Counted from the first letter of the stretch, positions 34,925 through 44,740 are shown. The stretch is 64,000 nt of DNA from Pseudoflavonifractor sp. An184 (GCF_002160305.1 NZ_NFKI01000002.1:62001-126000), one strand, 5' to 3'. Notes: a model not told the origin generated them from the sequence alone. Numbers and translations: made by a program.

Positions 34925-36231
34925 TTCTTACCTCCATTCTTCATGAGGATCTTTGCCAGGGCAATGGAGGGGGCCAGAGGCCGCTTGGCGGGACAGACGA
35001 AGGAGCAGGTGCCGCAGCTCATACACAGGTCCGCGTTGAGCTCCTGGAGCAGCTCCACATCGCCCTTCTCATAGGCCTTGACAATGTCCTTGGCCGCCAG
35101 GCCCAGGGGACAGGCGTTGACGCACCGGCCGCAGTGGATGCAGTTGGTCTTCTTGGGCAGATGGGCCCACGCCTCGGAAAAGGCCAGAACAGCGTTGTTG
35201 TTCTTCAGAATGGGCTGGTCCAGACTGGCCACACAGGTGCCCATCATGGGGCCGCCGTACAGCACCTTGCCCGGCTGGGCGGTGAGGCCGCCGCAGAAGT
35301 CCAGCAACTCCTGGATGGGGGTGCCGATGATGACCTCCACGTTCTTGGGCTCCTTGACAATGTCGCCGTCCACGGTGAGGCGCTTGGTGGTCAGGGGCAT
35401 GCCGGTCTCTAAGTACTTGCCCACGAAGGCGGTGGAGGTGACGTTCATCACGATCACGCCCACGTCGGAGGGCAGGCCGGGGAAGGGAACCTCCCGGCCG
35501 GTGCAGGTCTCAATGAGCACCTTCTCAGCGCCCTGGGGGTAGCGGCAGGGCAGCTGCTTGACCTCGATGCCGGCCACGTCGATGGCGGACTGCATCTTGG
35601 CGATGGCGTCGGGCTTGTTGCCCTCGATGCCGATGATGCACTTGGGGATGTTCAGATACTTCATCACGGCCTTGATGCCGCTGAGGATGAAGTGGGTGTC
35701 CTCCAGCATGCACCGGTGGTCCGAGGTGATATAGGGCTCACACTCGGCGCCGTTGATGAGAAGGGTGTCGATCTCATCCAGGTTCTTGGGGGACAGCTTC
35801 ACCGCCGTGGGGAAGCCGGCGCCGCCCAGGCCCACCAGGCCGCTGGCCCGGATGGCGTCCGTGAAGGACTTGAAGTCTGTGACCTGGGGGGGAGCGATGG
35901 AGGGGTCCACCTTCTGCTCCCCGTCCGGGGTGATGACCACGGTGGTCTGGGTCGACCCGTTGGACCCCACCATGGTGGAGATCTCAGCAACGGTACCCGA
36001 CACGCCGGAGTGGATGTCGGAGGACACAAAGCCCCCCGCCTTGCCCACCACGGTACCTACGTACACCTGATCGCCCTTCGCCACCACAGGGGCCGCCGGA
36101 GCGCCGATGTGCTGGTTCATAGACAGGACGATCTTTGACGGAAGCGGCATGGCCACCGTCTCAAGGCCGGCGGTCCGCTTCTCATGCGGCACGCCCGCGC
36201 CCTGCGCAGAGCGTTTGAGAAATTTGCTCAT
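34921..36231 (-). CDS. rnfC: Rnf complex subunit C (NAD+-reducing)
   Basis: 436 aa from the ATG at 36231 with GGGAGGT upstream. It has the NADH/FMN-binding Rossmann region (GLGGAGFPTAVKLSP) and two [4Fe-4S] motifs near the C-terminus (CIHCGRCVNACPLGL, CMSCGTCSFVCPAKR). First gene of the operon: RnfC exchanges electrons with NAD(H) while the complex pumps Na+ or H+ during ferredoxin oxidation. A long leader precedes it. Confidence 0.95.
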   Translation of the reverse strand: MSKFLKRSAQGAGVPHEKRTAGLETVAMPLPSKIVLSMNQHIGAPAAPVVAKGDQVYVGTVVGKAGGFVSSDIHSGVSGTVAEISTMVGSNGSTQTTVVITPDGEQKVDPSIAPPQVTDFKSFTDAIRASGLVGLGGAGFPTAVKLSPKNLDEIDTLLINGAECEPYITSDHRCMLEDTHFILSGIKAVMKYLNIPKCIIGIEGNKPDAIAKMQSAIDVAGIEVKQLPCRYPQGAEKVLIETCTGREVPFPGLPSDVGVIVMNVTSTAFVGKYLETGMPLTTKRLTVDGDIVKEPKNVEVIIGTPIQELLDFCGGLTAQPGKVLYGGPMMGTCVASLDQPILKNNNAVLAFSEAWAHLPKKTNCIHCGRCVNACPLGLAAKDIVKAYEKGDVELLQELNADLCMSCGTCSFVCPAKRPLAPSIALAKILMKNGGKK

Positions 36232-36535
36232 TCGGATTTCAACCTCCCTATACTGCAATCGCTGGGGAAAAATAGTCGTATCTCTCCTGCCGGCGCTCCA
36301 CTCTCCCACGGGAGCTCGGTCCGGCCCTTCTTTTCAGCCCTCCCTAGATCCGTTCTCTGCAATTTTGGGCCCCTCCACGGCACAGCAAAACCCGCCGGTC
36401 TCTCCCCTTGTGTGAAAAACCGTCGGTTTTCCTGGCGCGCCCCGCCGGTCCTCCCGGAGCGGAGCGCCCTCCAGCCGTCTCGGAGCTGTGCGGCCGCTGA
36501 CCGCGGATTGCCCCACAGGCGGGGGCAATCATTGG
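36232..36535 (-). promoter_or_regulatory. Long structured 5' leader of the rnf operon
   Basis: About 300 nt lie between the promoter and rnfC. Hairpins include GATTGCCCC / GGGGCAATC near 36512-36535, plus several GC-rich pairs. No known riboswitch pattern recognised. Confidence 0.4.
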
Positions 36536-36540
36536 CTTTT

Positions 36541-36569
36541 ATCATACACCCTTTTTGCCGAAAATGCAA
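36541..36569 (-). promoter_or_regulatory. Sigma-A promoter of rnfCDGEAB
   Basis: On the minus strand TTGCAT (36569-36564), 17-base spacer, TATGAT (36546-36541). Confidence 0.7.
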
Positions 36570-36670
36570 TCGTTCTTTTCCCAGATTGCATCCTTTTGCT
36601 CCAAAAAATTCTCACATTTTTTGAAGAAATTTCAGCGGTTTTCCTCCCGGTTCCGCCGTCCGCAGACAGA

Positions 36671-36705
36671 CGGACCGGCACAGAGGGCGCCTCTGTGCCG
36701 GTCCG
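36671..36705 (-). terminator. Strong hairpin after the coiled-coil gene
   Basis: CGGACCGGCACAGAGG / CCTCTGTGCCGGTCCG, 16-base perfect arms with a 3-base loop. No T-tract on the minus strand. Confidence 0.6.
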
Positions 36706-36748
36706 CATTCTCAACCGTATCCTATCATAATGTCTGACGGAGATTCTC

Positions 36749-37273
36749 TCAGTCCTCGTCCGCCGCCGCGTCGTACATGGGACGGCCGCCGGAGGGGGCC
36801 TGTCCGCCCGCAGTGGAGCTGGCCGCCGCCCGGAACCGGGCCCGGGACTGCTTGATCTCGTTGTAGGCCTCGGCCACCGCCTCCTCGGTGCGGCGCAGGG
36901 CGTCCTCACAGTACTCGTTGGCCGAGCGCTTCAGCTCCCGGCTGCGGTCCTCCGCCTGCTGCATGAGCTCGTTGGCCCGCTGTTTGGCCTGGAGGAGGAT
37001 GGTCTCCTCCGAGAGCACCTGCTTGGCCTTCTCCTCCGCCTGACGGCGGATGGCCTCGGCCTCCCGCTTGGCGGAGGCGATCAGGTCCGCCCGGCTGGCC
37101 ATCACCTTCTTGGCCTCGGACAGTTCCACCGGGAACTGAGCCCGGATGTCGTCGATCAGGTCCAGGGCACGGTCCCGCTCGATCATGCAGCGGTCGCTGG
37201 ACAAAGGCACGTTCTTGGCCTCGTCCACCATATCAAATAACATGTCCAGCAGCTCTTCCACTCCGCTTGCCAT
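36749..37273 (-). CDS. Coiled-coil protein (ATP-synthase-B / DivIVA-like), 174 aa
   Basis: Start at the ATG at 37273 with GGAAGGA upstream, just past the coaD stop. A long charged helix covers residues about 50-150 (SAKREAEAIRRQAEEKAKQV, then LLQAKQRANELMQQAEDRSREL), a coiled coil. The C-terminus is flexible and acidic. No membrane segment. Proteins of this type sit after coaD in many Clostridia; a cell-division or scaffold role is suspected, not shown. Confidence 0.75.
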   Translation of the reverse strand: MASGVEELLDMLFDMVDEAKNVPLSSDRCMIERDRALDLIDDIRAQFPVELSEAKKVMASRADLIASAKREAEAIRRQAEEKAKQVLSEETILLQAKQRANELMQQAEDRSRELKRSANEYCEDALRRTEEAVAEAYNEIKQSRARFRAAASSTAGGQAPSGGRPMYDAAADED

Positions 37274-37275
37274 GG

Positions 37276-37773
37276 TCAATCCTTCCTTTCCTGCAATTCC
37301 TGCATCCGCCGGTTCACATCGTCCACGATCTCCCGGGGCAAAAACTCTCCCAGGTCGGCCCCGTACCGGGCCATCTCCTTGACGATGGTGGAGCTCAGGT
37401 ATGTATATTTCTCGCTGGAGGCCAGGAACATGGTCTCCAGACCGGGGTTCAGCTTCCGGTTGATGACCGCCATCTGGACCTCCTGCTCAAAGTCGGACAC
37501 GGCCCGCAGGCCCTTGACCACCACATGGGCCCGGCGGCGCTTGGCGTAGGCGGCCAGCAGCCCCTCGGAGTAGTCCACCTCCACGTTGGGGAACCGGGCA
37601 GTGGCCTTTTTCAGCAGCTCCACCCGCTCCTCCGGGGTAAACATCCCCTGCTTTTTGGAGTTGATCATCACACAGACGATCAGGCGGTCAAAGCAGGCGG
37701 CGGCCCGCTTGATGATGTTCAGATGACCCAGGGTCACCGGGTCAAAGCTTCCAGGGTAAATGGCAGTCTTCAT
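37276..37773 (-). CDS. coaD: Phosphopantetheine adenylyltransferase
   Basis: 165 aa. AIYPGSFDPVTLGHLNII (HxGH-type nucleotidyltransferase motif), then RGLRAVSDFEQEVQMA, then YTYLSSTIVKEMARYG. Catalyses the fourth step of coenzyme A synthesis. It overlaps the rsmD stop by 4 bases. Confidence 0.97.
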   Translation of the reverse strand: MKTAIYPGSFDPVTLGHLNIIKRAAACFDRLIVCVMINSKKQGMFTPEERVELLKKATARFPNVEVDYSEGLLAAYAKRRRAHVVVKGLRAVSDFEQEVQMAVINRKLNPGLETMFLASSEKYTYLSSTIVKEMARYGADLGEFLPREIVDDVNRRMQELQERKD

Positions 37774-38330
37774 GGACGGCGCTCCCCTCCGTTTCTCCGG
37801 TACACCGTCAGCTTGATCTTTCCGTACCGGTAGTCTTTTCCACGCTCATAGGGCTGAGATAAGTCGGGCAGCACCTGTTCCAGCGGACTTTCGCAAATCA
37901 TTATACCATGTTCCCGGAGAATGTCAAATGCCGCGATGGTCTCCATGGCCCGCTCCAGAAGGCCGCTCTGATAGGGCGGGTCCAGGAAGATCACATGGAA
38001 TTTTTCCCGGCAGGACATGAGGTAGGAGATGGAGTCCCCCTGGACCACCTTCCCCTGCCCGGTCAGGCCGGTGAGCTTCAGGTTCTCCCGGACCAGGGCG
38101 GCCGCGTCCTTCCGCTGGTCCACAAAGGTGCACCGGGCCGCCCCCCGGGACAGGGCCTCGATGCCCAACTGCCCGGTGCCGGCAAACAGGTCCAGAATGT
38201 CCCGGCCGGGGACCTCAAACTGTACGATATTGAACAGGGCCTCTTTCACCCGGTCGGTGGTGGGGCGGGTCTCCATCCCCTGCAATTCGTTCAACCGCCG
38301 CCCGCGGGCGGAACCGGAAATCACGCGCAT
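37770..38330 (-). CDS. rsmD: 16S rRNA (guanine(966)-N2)-methyltransferase
   Basis: 186 aa from the ATG at 38330 (MRVISGSARGRRL). AdoMet motif ILDLFAGTGQLGIEALSRGA and catalytic motif IFLDPPY. Methylates G966 of 16S rRNA. rsmD-coaD is a conserved pair. Confidence 0.95.
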   Translation of the reverse strand: MRVISGSARGRRLNELQGMETRPTTDRVKEALFNIVQFEVPGRDILDLFAGTGQLGIEALSRGAARCTFVDQRKDAAALVRENLKLTGLTGQGKVVQGDSISYLMSCREKFHVIFLDPPYQSGLLERAMETIAAFDILREHGIMICESPLEQVLPDLSQPYERGKDYRYGKIKLTVYRRNGGERRP

Positions 38331-38358
38331 GTCTGATCTTCCTTTCGTGGCATGAATT

Positions 38359-38976
38359 TCACTCGAGTCTGGTCTCCCAGTGCTCCGCCCCGCGGGCCTC
38401 AAAGCACATCCGGAGCTGCTCCGGGGTGGTCTTTTCCAGGTCCAGCTCCGGAAGCTCATTTAAAGAGAACCAGCCGCTCTCGCTGGTCTCCAGGTTCTCC
38501 CGGAACTCCCCGCCCAGAAGGGTGCACAGAACGAACACGATGCACACCTTCCAGGGGTAGAGGGTCTCGTGGTGGTTCTCCCCGTCCTGGAGGGCGATGA
38601 CCCGGTCAGGCCGCACCTCCAGGCCGGCCTCCTCCCGGACTTCTTTTATGACATTTTCTCTCACTGAGACGTCCACGTCCACCCAGCCTCCGGGCAGAGC
38701 CCACCCTTTGGGCTCCCGCACCAGCAGGACGTGCTCTCCCTGAAAGACGGCGGCCCTGGTGGCCAGCTTGGGGGTCTGGTAGCCCGTCTCATTGCAGAAC
38801 CACCCCTTGACCTGCTCCAGGGGCAGGTCCGTCTGCCGGGCCACCATTTCCGCGGCGATCTCCCGGATGCGGGCGTACCGCTCCCGGTCAAACTTGTCCT
38901 TTCCATAGTACAGCCCCGCCTGGGCCAGGCTCTGGAGCTCACTGGCCCACTTCAGCCACGGTTCTCCCTGTTTCAC
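38359..38976 (-). CDS. NUDIX hydrolase with N-terminal helical domain
   Basis: 205 aa. Residues 1-65 form the helical N-terminal domain of this subfamily (LKWASELQSLAQAGLYYGKDKFDRERY). The NUDIX box reads GGWVDVDVSVRENVIKEVREEAGL: the second half (EVREEAGL) is canonical, the first half lacks the usual ExGE. Family members of this kind act on nucleoside diphosphate sugars such as ADP-ribose. The gene lies between uvrC and rsmD. Confidence 0.88.
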   Translation of the reverse strand: MKQGEPWLKWASELQSLAQAGLYYGKDKFDRERYARIREIAAEMVARQTDLPLEQVKGWFCNETGYQTPKLATRAAVFQGEHVLLVREPKGWALPGGWVDVDVSVRENVIKEVREEAGLEVRPDRVIALQDGENHHETLYPWKVCIVFVLCTLLGGEFRENLETSESGWFSLNELPELDLEKTTPEQLRMCFEARGAEHWETRLE

Positions 38977-38995
38977 GTGCCGCCCATCTCCATTC

Positions 38996-40834
38996 CTAAT
39001 TTCTAATTCCTGACCCCTGATCCTCCCGGAAGTAGTGGTACACCGCCTGGGCGGTGTTCTTGGGCACCACCTGTTCCAGCTCCTCCAGGGGGGCCTCCCG
39101 CACCGCCTTGACGCTCTTGAAGTGCTTCAAGAGCTGGGCCCGGCGCACCTCCCCCACCCCGGGGATCTTGTCCAGGGTGGAGCCCTGGACCCGGCCCTTC
39201 CGCTGCTGGCGGTTGAACTCGATGGCGAAGCGGTGGGTCTCCTCCTGGATCTGCCCGATGAGGGCGAACACCGCCGGGATGGCCTGAATGCCGATCTCCC
39301 GGCCGTCGGGGGCCACCAGGGCCCGGGTGCGGTGGCGGTCGTCCTTCACCATACCGAAGGCGGGGATGTCCAGGTTCATGGCCTCCAGCACCCGCTGGGC
39401 CACCCGCACGTGGTTTTCACCGCCGTCGATCAACAGCAGATCCGGTTTTGTATTGAACTTCTCGTCTCCGTCCAGGTACCGGCGGAACCGCCGGGTGAGC
39501 ACCTGCTCCATGGAGGCGTAGTCGTCCGGGCCGTTCATATCCTTGAGCTTGAAGTGCCGGTAATCCCGCTTCAGGGGGCGGCCGTTCTCAAAGACCACCA
39601 TGGAGGCCACGATGTCGTCGGAGCCGGTGTTGGAGATGTCGTAGGACTCCATCCGGCGGGGCGTCTCGCCGAGGCCCAGCATCTTCCCCAGCGCCTCCAG
39701 CAGCTTGTTCTGCCGCTCCTCCCGGGTGGTGGCCCGCTCCACCTCCTCCACGGCGTTCTGGTTGGCCAGCTTGATCAGGTCCATCTTGGCCCCCCGCTGG
39801 GGGGTGACCAGCTCCACCCGGTACCCCACCTGCTCGGAGAGCATCCGGGTAAGGGGCACCTGGTCGGACAACTCGCAGGGCAGCAGAATCTGCTTGGGCA
39901 GGCGGGTGCGCCCCCCGTAGTACTCCCGGATGAGGGAGGACAGGACCTCCTCCTCGTCCTCCTCCATGGGGGTCTCCAGCAGCTCCATGTCCTTGGCCGC
40001 CAGGTCCCCGTCCACATAGTGGAGGACCACAAAGCAGCTCTTGGCCGTTCCCCGGAAGAAGCCCGTCACGTCGGTGTCCGCCAGGGAGCCGGCCACCACC
40101 TTCTGCCGGGCCCCCAGCAGTTCGATGGCCCGCAGCCGGTCCCGGATCTCCGCCGCCTTTTCAAAGCGCAGCTCCTCCGCCGCCGTTTCCATCTCGGCGG
40201 TGAGGTCCGCCTTCACCTCTTTGAAGCGGCCCTCCAGCAGGGAGACCGCCTGGGCGACGGCCTCGTCGTGCTGCTCCTTCAGATTTTCCGAGCGGCAGTA
40301 GCCGTCGCACTTGCCCATGTGGAAGTTGAGGCAGGGCCGCTCCTTACCGATGTCCCGGGGGAACTTCTTCCGGCAGGAGGGCAGGCGCAGGGCGGTGCGC
40401 AGAGCGTCCAAAATGTTCTGGGTGCTGTGCCGGCTGGCGTAGGGGCCGAAGTACCGGGCCCCGTCCTCCGCCACCCGGCTGGCCAGGGAAAATCTTGGGT
40501 ACTCCTCCCTGGACAGGCGGATATAGGGGTAGCCCTTGTCGTCCTTTAAGAGGATGTTGTACCGGGGCTGGTGGCGCTTGATGAGGGAGTTCTCCAGCAC
40601 CAGGGCCTCAAACTCGCTGTCGGCGATGATGACGTCAAAGTGGTCGATCTGGGATACCATGGCCCGGGTCTTCTCCGTGTGGGAGGCCAGATTGGCAAAA
40701 TACTGGCTCACCCGGTTTTTCAGGGCCTTGGCCTTGCCCACGTAGATGACCTTGCTCTGGGCGTCCTGCATGATGTATACGCCCGGCTTGAGAGGCAGGC
40801 TATGGGCTTTTTCTTTTAATTCGTCAAAGGTCAT
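38996..40834 (-). CDS. uvrC: Excinuclease ABC subunit C
   Basis: 612 aa from the ATG at 40834 (MTFDELKEKA) with AGGAGG upstream. GIY-YIG nuclease (PGVYIMQDAQSKVIYVGKAKALKNRVSQYF), UVR motif (EMETAAEELRFEKAAEIRDRL), the C-terminal nuclease (DLLLIDGGENHVRVA) and helix-hairpin-helix (LDKIPGVGEVRRAQLLKHF). Makes both cuts in nucleotide excision repair. The last residues (EDQGSGIRN) run into a simple A/T-rich repeat and may be an added tail. Confidence 0.97.
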   Translation of the reverse strand: MTFDELKEKAHSLPLKPGVYIMQDAQSKVIYVGKAKALKNRVSQYFANLASHTEKTRAMVSQIDHFDVIIADSEFEALVLENSLIKRHQPRYNILLKDDKGYPYIRLSREEYPRFSLASRVAEDGARYFGPYASRHSTQNILDALRTALRLPSCRKKFPRDIGKERPCLNFHMGKCDGYCRSENLKEQHDEAVAQAVSLLEGRFKEVKADLTAEMETAAEELRFEKAAEIRDRLRAIELLGARQKVVAGSLADTDVTGFFRGTAKSCFVVLHYVDGDLAAKDMELLETPMEEDEEEVLSSLIREYYGGRTRLPKQILLPCELSDQVPLTRMLSEQVGYRVELVTPQRGAKMDLIKLANQNAVEEVERATTREERQNKLLEALGKMLGLGETPRRMESYDISNTGSDDIVASMVVFENGRPLKRDYRHFKLKDMNGPDDYASMEQVLTRRFRRYLDGDEKFNTKPDLLLIDGGENHVRVAQRVLEAMNLDIPAFGMVKDDRHRTRALVAPDGREIGIQAIPAVFALIGQIQEETHRFAIEFNRQQRKGRVQGSTLDKIPGVGEVRRAQLLKHFKSVKAVREAPLEELEQVVPKNTAQAVYHYFREDQGSGIRN

Positions 40835-41715
40835 AGTTGCTTTTCCTGCCTCCTTTTTATGTACTCGCGGGAACTTCGCCCTCTGCTCCATCTAAGCCTT
40901 CCCCCTGGGGGAAGGTGGCCCCGAAGGGGCCGAATGAGGGGGCGATGATTGAGCTCCTTCGTCCGTTGCGGAGGAATTTCGCCGCCTGCTCCCTCCCAAG
41001 CCTTCCCCCTGGGGGAAGGTGGCACGGCGAAGCCGTGACGGATGAGGGGGCGATGACAGCGCCGTTTCGTTTCTTGCAGGGGGGATTTCGCCGCCTGCGG
41101 GCGGCGAGTTTCTTTCCCAGCGATGGGAAAGAAACCAAAGGATCGCCGGGGGACGGCTCAGGATGAGCGCTCCGCGCTCATATTCGCCTTACCCCCAGAC
41201 CCCCATTACGAGGGACGCGTACCTGTGAGATAGAAAAAATTTTCCGGCGCGCAAAATCTAAGCGGCTTTCCTCAATTCCCTCCGGGCCACTGGGCCCTGG
41301 GTTTGCAAAAATGGCAACTGGTGCGGTTCCACTTCTGCGCCTAGGTTTACTGAGCCAGCGGTACTGGTGCTGGATACGCCGTAGGGGCGGCTCAATGTGG
41401 CCGCCCGCTTACCCAATCCCGAAAGAGTTTCTTAAGAACCGTAGGGGAGGGGCTGAAGGTGAATCGGCCGAAGGCCGAGAGAAGCCACCCTGGGGTGTGC
41501 CCCTCCCGCGGGCCGGTCTGGGACCGGCCCCTACGGCGTGGCCGGACAGTGATAGCCCTCCGTAGGGCACGGCCTCCTGGACGCGCCGCCCCGGCCGCCT
41601 GTAACGCCCGTAGGGGCGGCACACCGGGCCGCCCGCTTTTTATCCTGTCCTGCCCAGGCCGAGAAAGAGCATGGAAAAATACCGGATCAAACGTCCCCCC
41701 GCCTCCGCTTCTAGT
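40835..41715. repeat. Gene-free repeat block, about 0.9 kb
   Basis: No gene seen. Two family B copies at about 40893-40945 and 40998-41056 (CCTTCCCCCTGGGGGAAGGT, then GGATGAGG or GAATGAGG). A family A copy at about 41090-41330, with the same hairpin order as at 12450-12790. Family C copies near 41378-41406, 41500-41545 and 41600-41640 (GTAGGGGCGG type). Confidence 0.65.
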
Positions 41716-41720
41716 ATCAA

Positions 41721-41747
41721 AAAAGGCGCCGCATGGCGGCGCCTTTT
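41721..41747. terminator. Intrinsic terminator of the HPr gene
   Basis: AAAAGGCGCCGC / GCGGCGCCTTTT with a 3-base loop, TTTTTT continuing on the minus strand. Confidence 0.85.
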
Positions 41748-41763
41748 CATGGTGCTTGGGAAA

Positions 41764-42027
41764 TTACTCGGAAAAGTCGGAGGAGATCATCTTGTACAGG
41801 GCCTCCACCGCTTCCTTCTCATCGGGGCCATCCGCAATCAGCTTGATGGGGGTGCCCTTCACGATACCCAGGGACAGAACGCCCAACAGGCTCTTTGCAT
41901 TCACCTTCCGCTCATCCTTCTCCACCCAGATGGCGCTCTTGAACTCGTTGGCCTTCTGGATAAAGAACGTGGCCGGTCTGGCATGCAGCCCAACCTGATT
42001 GTTAACGACCGCTTCCTGACTATACAT
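41764..42027 (-). CDS. ptsH: HPr-family phosphocarrier protein
   Basis: 87 aa from the ATG at 42027 with GGAGGT upstream. The active His lies in VGLHARPATFF (His15 site) and the regulatory Ser in NAKSLLGVLSLG (Ser46 site), so both phosphorylation sites of HPr are present, unlike Crh, which lacks the His. It carries phosphate from enzyme I to sugar transporters and, via Ser-P, takes part in CcpA carbon control. Monocistronic; ptsI is not adjacent. Confidence 0.93.
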   Translation of the reverse strand: MYSQEAVVNNQVGLHARPATFFIQKANEFKSAIWVEKDERKVNAKSLLGVLSLGIVKGTPIKLIADGPDEKEAVEALYKMISSDFSE

Positions 42028-42063
42028 ACAACCGTACCTCCGCACTCGTCATATTGTGTCTTT

Positions 42064-42093
42064 AGCATACCAGATTTATCCCGTTCCCGTCAA
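42064..42093 (-). promoter_or_regulatory. Sigma-A promoter of the HPr gene
   Basis: On the minus strand TTGACG (42093-42088), 18-base spacer, TATGCT (42069-42064). Confidence 0.65.
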
Positions 42094-42307
42094 TGACATT
42101 TTTCACAAATCTATGCTTTTCCGCTGCAAAAAATTACAAGCAGAATGGATATTCGTTTTTTTATACGATATACCTGTTTTTATCCCGGTGTTTTACAGTC
42201 AAAATGACGGATTATTTTAGGCGCTGAACGGTTTTTCATGCGGAGGCCGCATCTGAATTTAACGCCGCTCCGGTCAGGCCGTTCCAGCTCATCACATACG
42301 CCTCACA

Positions 42308-44671
42308 TTATTTCAGTTCCACCACGGTCACGCCGTCCTCACCCTCGCCGTAGCGGCCGGGGCGGAAGGACTTCACATAGCGGCTGCGCTTCAAATAGGT
42401 GCGCACCGCATTGCGCACCGCGCCGGTGCCCTTGCCGTGGATGACGGTGACCGTCTCCAGCTTGCCCAGCATGGCGGTGTCCAGGAAGTTCTCCAGGGTC
42501 ACCAGGGCCTCGTCGGTGGTCATCCCCCGCAGGTCCACCTCCCGGGGGGCGGCGGAGCGGAGGGTGCGCTCGGCCCGCTGGATGATCTTCCGCACATCCT
42601 TCTGGCTCTGGGTCTCCCCCTCCACCACCCGGACCTCGCTCTGCTTGGCGGAGATCTTCAGAATACCGGCCTGGAGCTGCAGGCTGCCGTCCTTGTTCAC
42701 CGACAGCACGGTGGCCTTCGTGCCCATGGACACCAGCTCCACCGTGTCCCCCGCCTTGGCGTCCCGGGTGGGGGGCGGCGCCTCCGGCTCCTGGACCGGG
42801 CCGCCGATGTTCTTCTCCGCCTCGTTGAGCAGATGCCTCGCCTGGGCGCGGCCGTCGTTCACCTGCTGCCAGTCCAGGTCCTTCCGCTTCTGGAGCTCCT
42901 TGAGCTCGGAAATGGCCAGGTCGCTGGCCGCCCGGGCCTCCTCAATGATGGACCGGGCCTCCGCCTGGGCCTTCTCCACCACCTTGGCCCGCTCGGCCTC
43001 CAGCTTGTCCCGGTACTCCTTGGCCTTGGCGGCGGACTGCTCCATCTCCAGTTTCAGCCGTTTGGCCTCGGTGCGCTCCTTCTCCATCTCCTGGCGCTGC
43101 TGGTCCAGCTTGGTGAGCACATCCTCAAAGCGCACGTTCTCCGCGTCCAGCCGGGCGGCGGCTTTTTCGATGATATACTCCGGCAGCCCCAGCCGCCGGG
43201 AGATGGCGAAGGCGTTGGACTTGCCGGGGATGCCCAGAATCAGCCGGTAGGTGGGGGCCAGGGTCTCCACGTTGAACTCGCAGGAGGCGTTCTCCACCCC
43301 GGGGGTGGTCATGGCGTACACCTTCAGCTCGGCGTAGTGGGTGGTGGCCGCCACCAGGGCCCCCAGGTTCCGGGCGCTGTCGATGATGGAAGCGGCCAGA
43401 GCGGCGCCCTCCACCGGGTCGGTGCCCGCCCCCAGCTCGTCCAGCAGGATGAGGGAGTGGTCGTCCGCCTCGTTCAGGATGCCCACGATGGTAGTCATGT
43501 GGGAGGAGAAGGTGGACAGGGACTGGGCGATGGACTGCTCGTCTCCGATGTCGGCCAGCACCCGGTCAAACACCCGGACGGTGGAGTCCGCCCCGGCGGG
43601 GATGTGCAGGCCGCACTGGGCCATAAGGGTCAGCAGACCGATGGTCTTTAACGTCACCGTCTTGCCGCCGGTGTTGGGGCCGGTGATCATCAGGGTGTCG
43701 AACTTGTCCCCCAGCTCCAGGTCGTTGGCCACCGCCGTCTTCTTGTCCAGCAGGGGGTGCCGGGCCTTTTGCAGGCGTAAATACTTCTCCGACAGCCGGG
43801 GCTGGCTGGCCTCCATGTTCAGGGACAGCCTGCCCCGGGCAAAGATGGTGTCCAGCCAGATGAGCAGGTCGTAGTCCTCGGAGATATCCTCCTTGTGGGC
43901 GGCACACTGGGCGGACAGCTCGGCCAGGATGCGCTCGATCTCCTTCTTCTCCCGGGCAGCCAGCTCCCGCAGCTCGTTATTGGCCTTCACCACCCCCATG
44001 GGCTCGATGAAGAAGGTGGAGCCCGAGGAGGACACGTCGTGGACCAGGCCGGGGATGGAGTTCTTGAACTCCGACTTCACCGGCACCACGTACCGGTCGG
44101 AGCGGATGGTGATGATGGACTCCTGGAGGTACTTGGACTGGTTGGAGGAGATGATCTTCTGCAAAATCTCCCGCACCTTGGCCTCGGTGGAGCGCATGTG
44201 CCGGCGGATGGAGGCCAGTTCGCTGCTGGCGGAGTCGGCCAGCTCGTCCTCCCCCACGATGGAGTTGGTGATGGTGTCCTCCAAAAAGCGGTTGGGGGTG
44301 AGGGCCCGGAACAGGTGGGAGATGGGGGTCTTCTCCTCGGTGTCCCCGTACTCCTTGGCGGTGCGGGCGCACCGGAGGACGGCGGCGATCTCCAGCAGCT
44401 CCCGGGTGTTCAGGCTGCCCCCCATGTCCGCCCGGTGGAGGCTAGCCCCCACCGGCTTCACCCCGGAGAAGCCGGGGCTCCCACGCTGGATGAGCATGTT
44501 CACTGCCGCCGTGGTCTCGTCCAGGGCCCGCTGCACGTCGTCCGGGTCGGTCATAGGCCGCAGGGCCAGGGAGCGCTCCTTCCCCTCCTGAGTGGCGGCG
44601 CAGGCGGCGAGCTGCTCCAGAACCCGGGGCAGCTCCAGTGTGACGATGGATTTTTCAAACAGGTCCGTCAT
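42308..44671 (-). CDS. mutS2: Endonuclease MutS2
   Basis: 787 aa. Walker A ITGPNTGGKTVTLKTIG, Walker B LILLDELGAGTDP, a long coiled coil (about 510-620), and a C-terminal Smr nuclease domain (VDLRGMTTDEALVTLENFLD, then IHGKGTGAVR). MutS2 (RqcU) suppresses recombination and splits collided ribosomes in Bacillus. Intact. The 280 bp after its stop hold only the HPr promoter and no other gene. Confidence 0.96.
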   Translation of the reverse strand: MTDLFEKSIVTLELPRVLEQLAACAATQEGKERSLALRPMTDPDDVQRALDETTAAVNMLIQRGSPGFSGVKPVGASLHRADMGGSLNTRELLEIAAVLRCARTAKEYGDTEEKTPISHLFRALTPNRFLEDTITNSIVGEDELADSASSELASIRRHMRSTEAKVREILQKIISSNQSKYLQESIITIRSDRYVVPVKSEFKNSIPGLVHDVSSSGSTFFIEPMGVVKANNELRELAAREKKEIERILAELSAQCAAHKEDISEDYDLLIWLDTIFARGRLSLNMEASQPRLSEKYLRLQKARHPLLDKKTAVANDLELGDKFDTLMITGPNTGGKTVTLKTIGLLTLMAQCGLHIPAGADSTVRVFDRVLADIGDEQSIAQSLSTFSSHMTTIVGILNEADDHSLILLDELGAGTDPVEGAALAASIIDSARNLGALVAATTHYAELKVYAMTTPGVENASCEFNVETLAPTYRLILGIPGKSNAFAISRRLGLPEYIIEKAAARLDAENVRFEDVLTKLDQQRQEMEKERTEAKRLKLEMEQSAAKAKEYRDKLEAERAKVVEKAQAEARSIIEEARAASDLAISELKELQKRKDLDWQQVNDGRAQARHLLNEAEKNIGGPVQEPEAPPPTRDAKAGDTVELVSMGTKATVLSVNKDGSLQLQAGILKISAKQSEVRVVEGETQSQKDVRKIIQRAERTLRSAAPREVDLRGMTTDEALVTLENFLDTAMLGKLETVTVIHGKGTGAVRNAVRTYLKRSRYVKSFRPGRYGEGEDGVTVVELK

Positions 44672-44740
44672 AGCTTGCCTATCTCCTGTCTTTCCTATAT
44701 AAGGTTCATTTCCCGGTTATTTTCTCACACTTTTGCCGTT

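Noticed and set aside
39035-40549. 504-codon plus-strand frame inside uvrC
   Set aside because: Shadow of uvrC with no recognisable domain.
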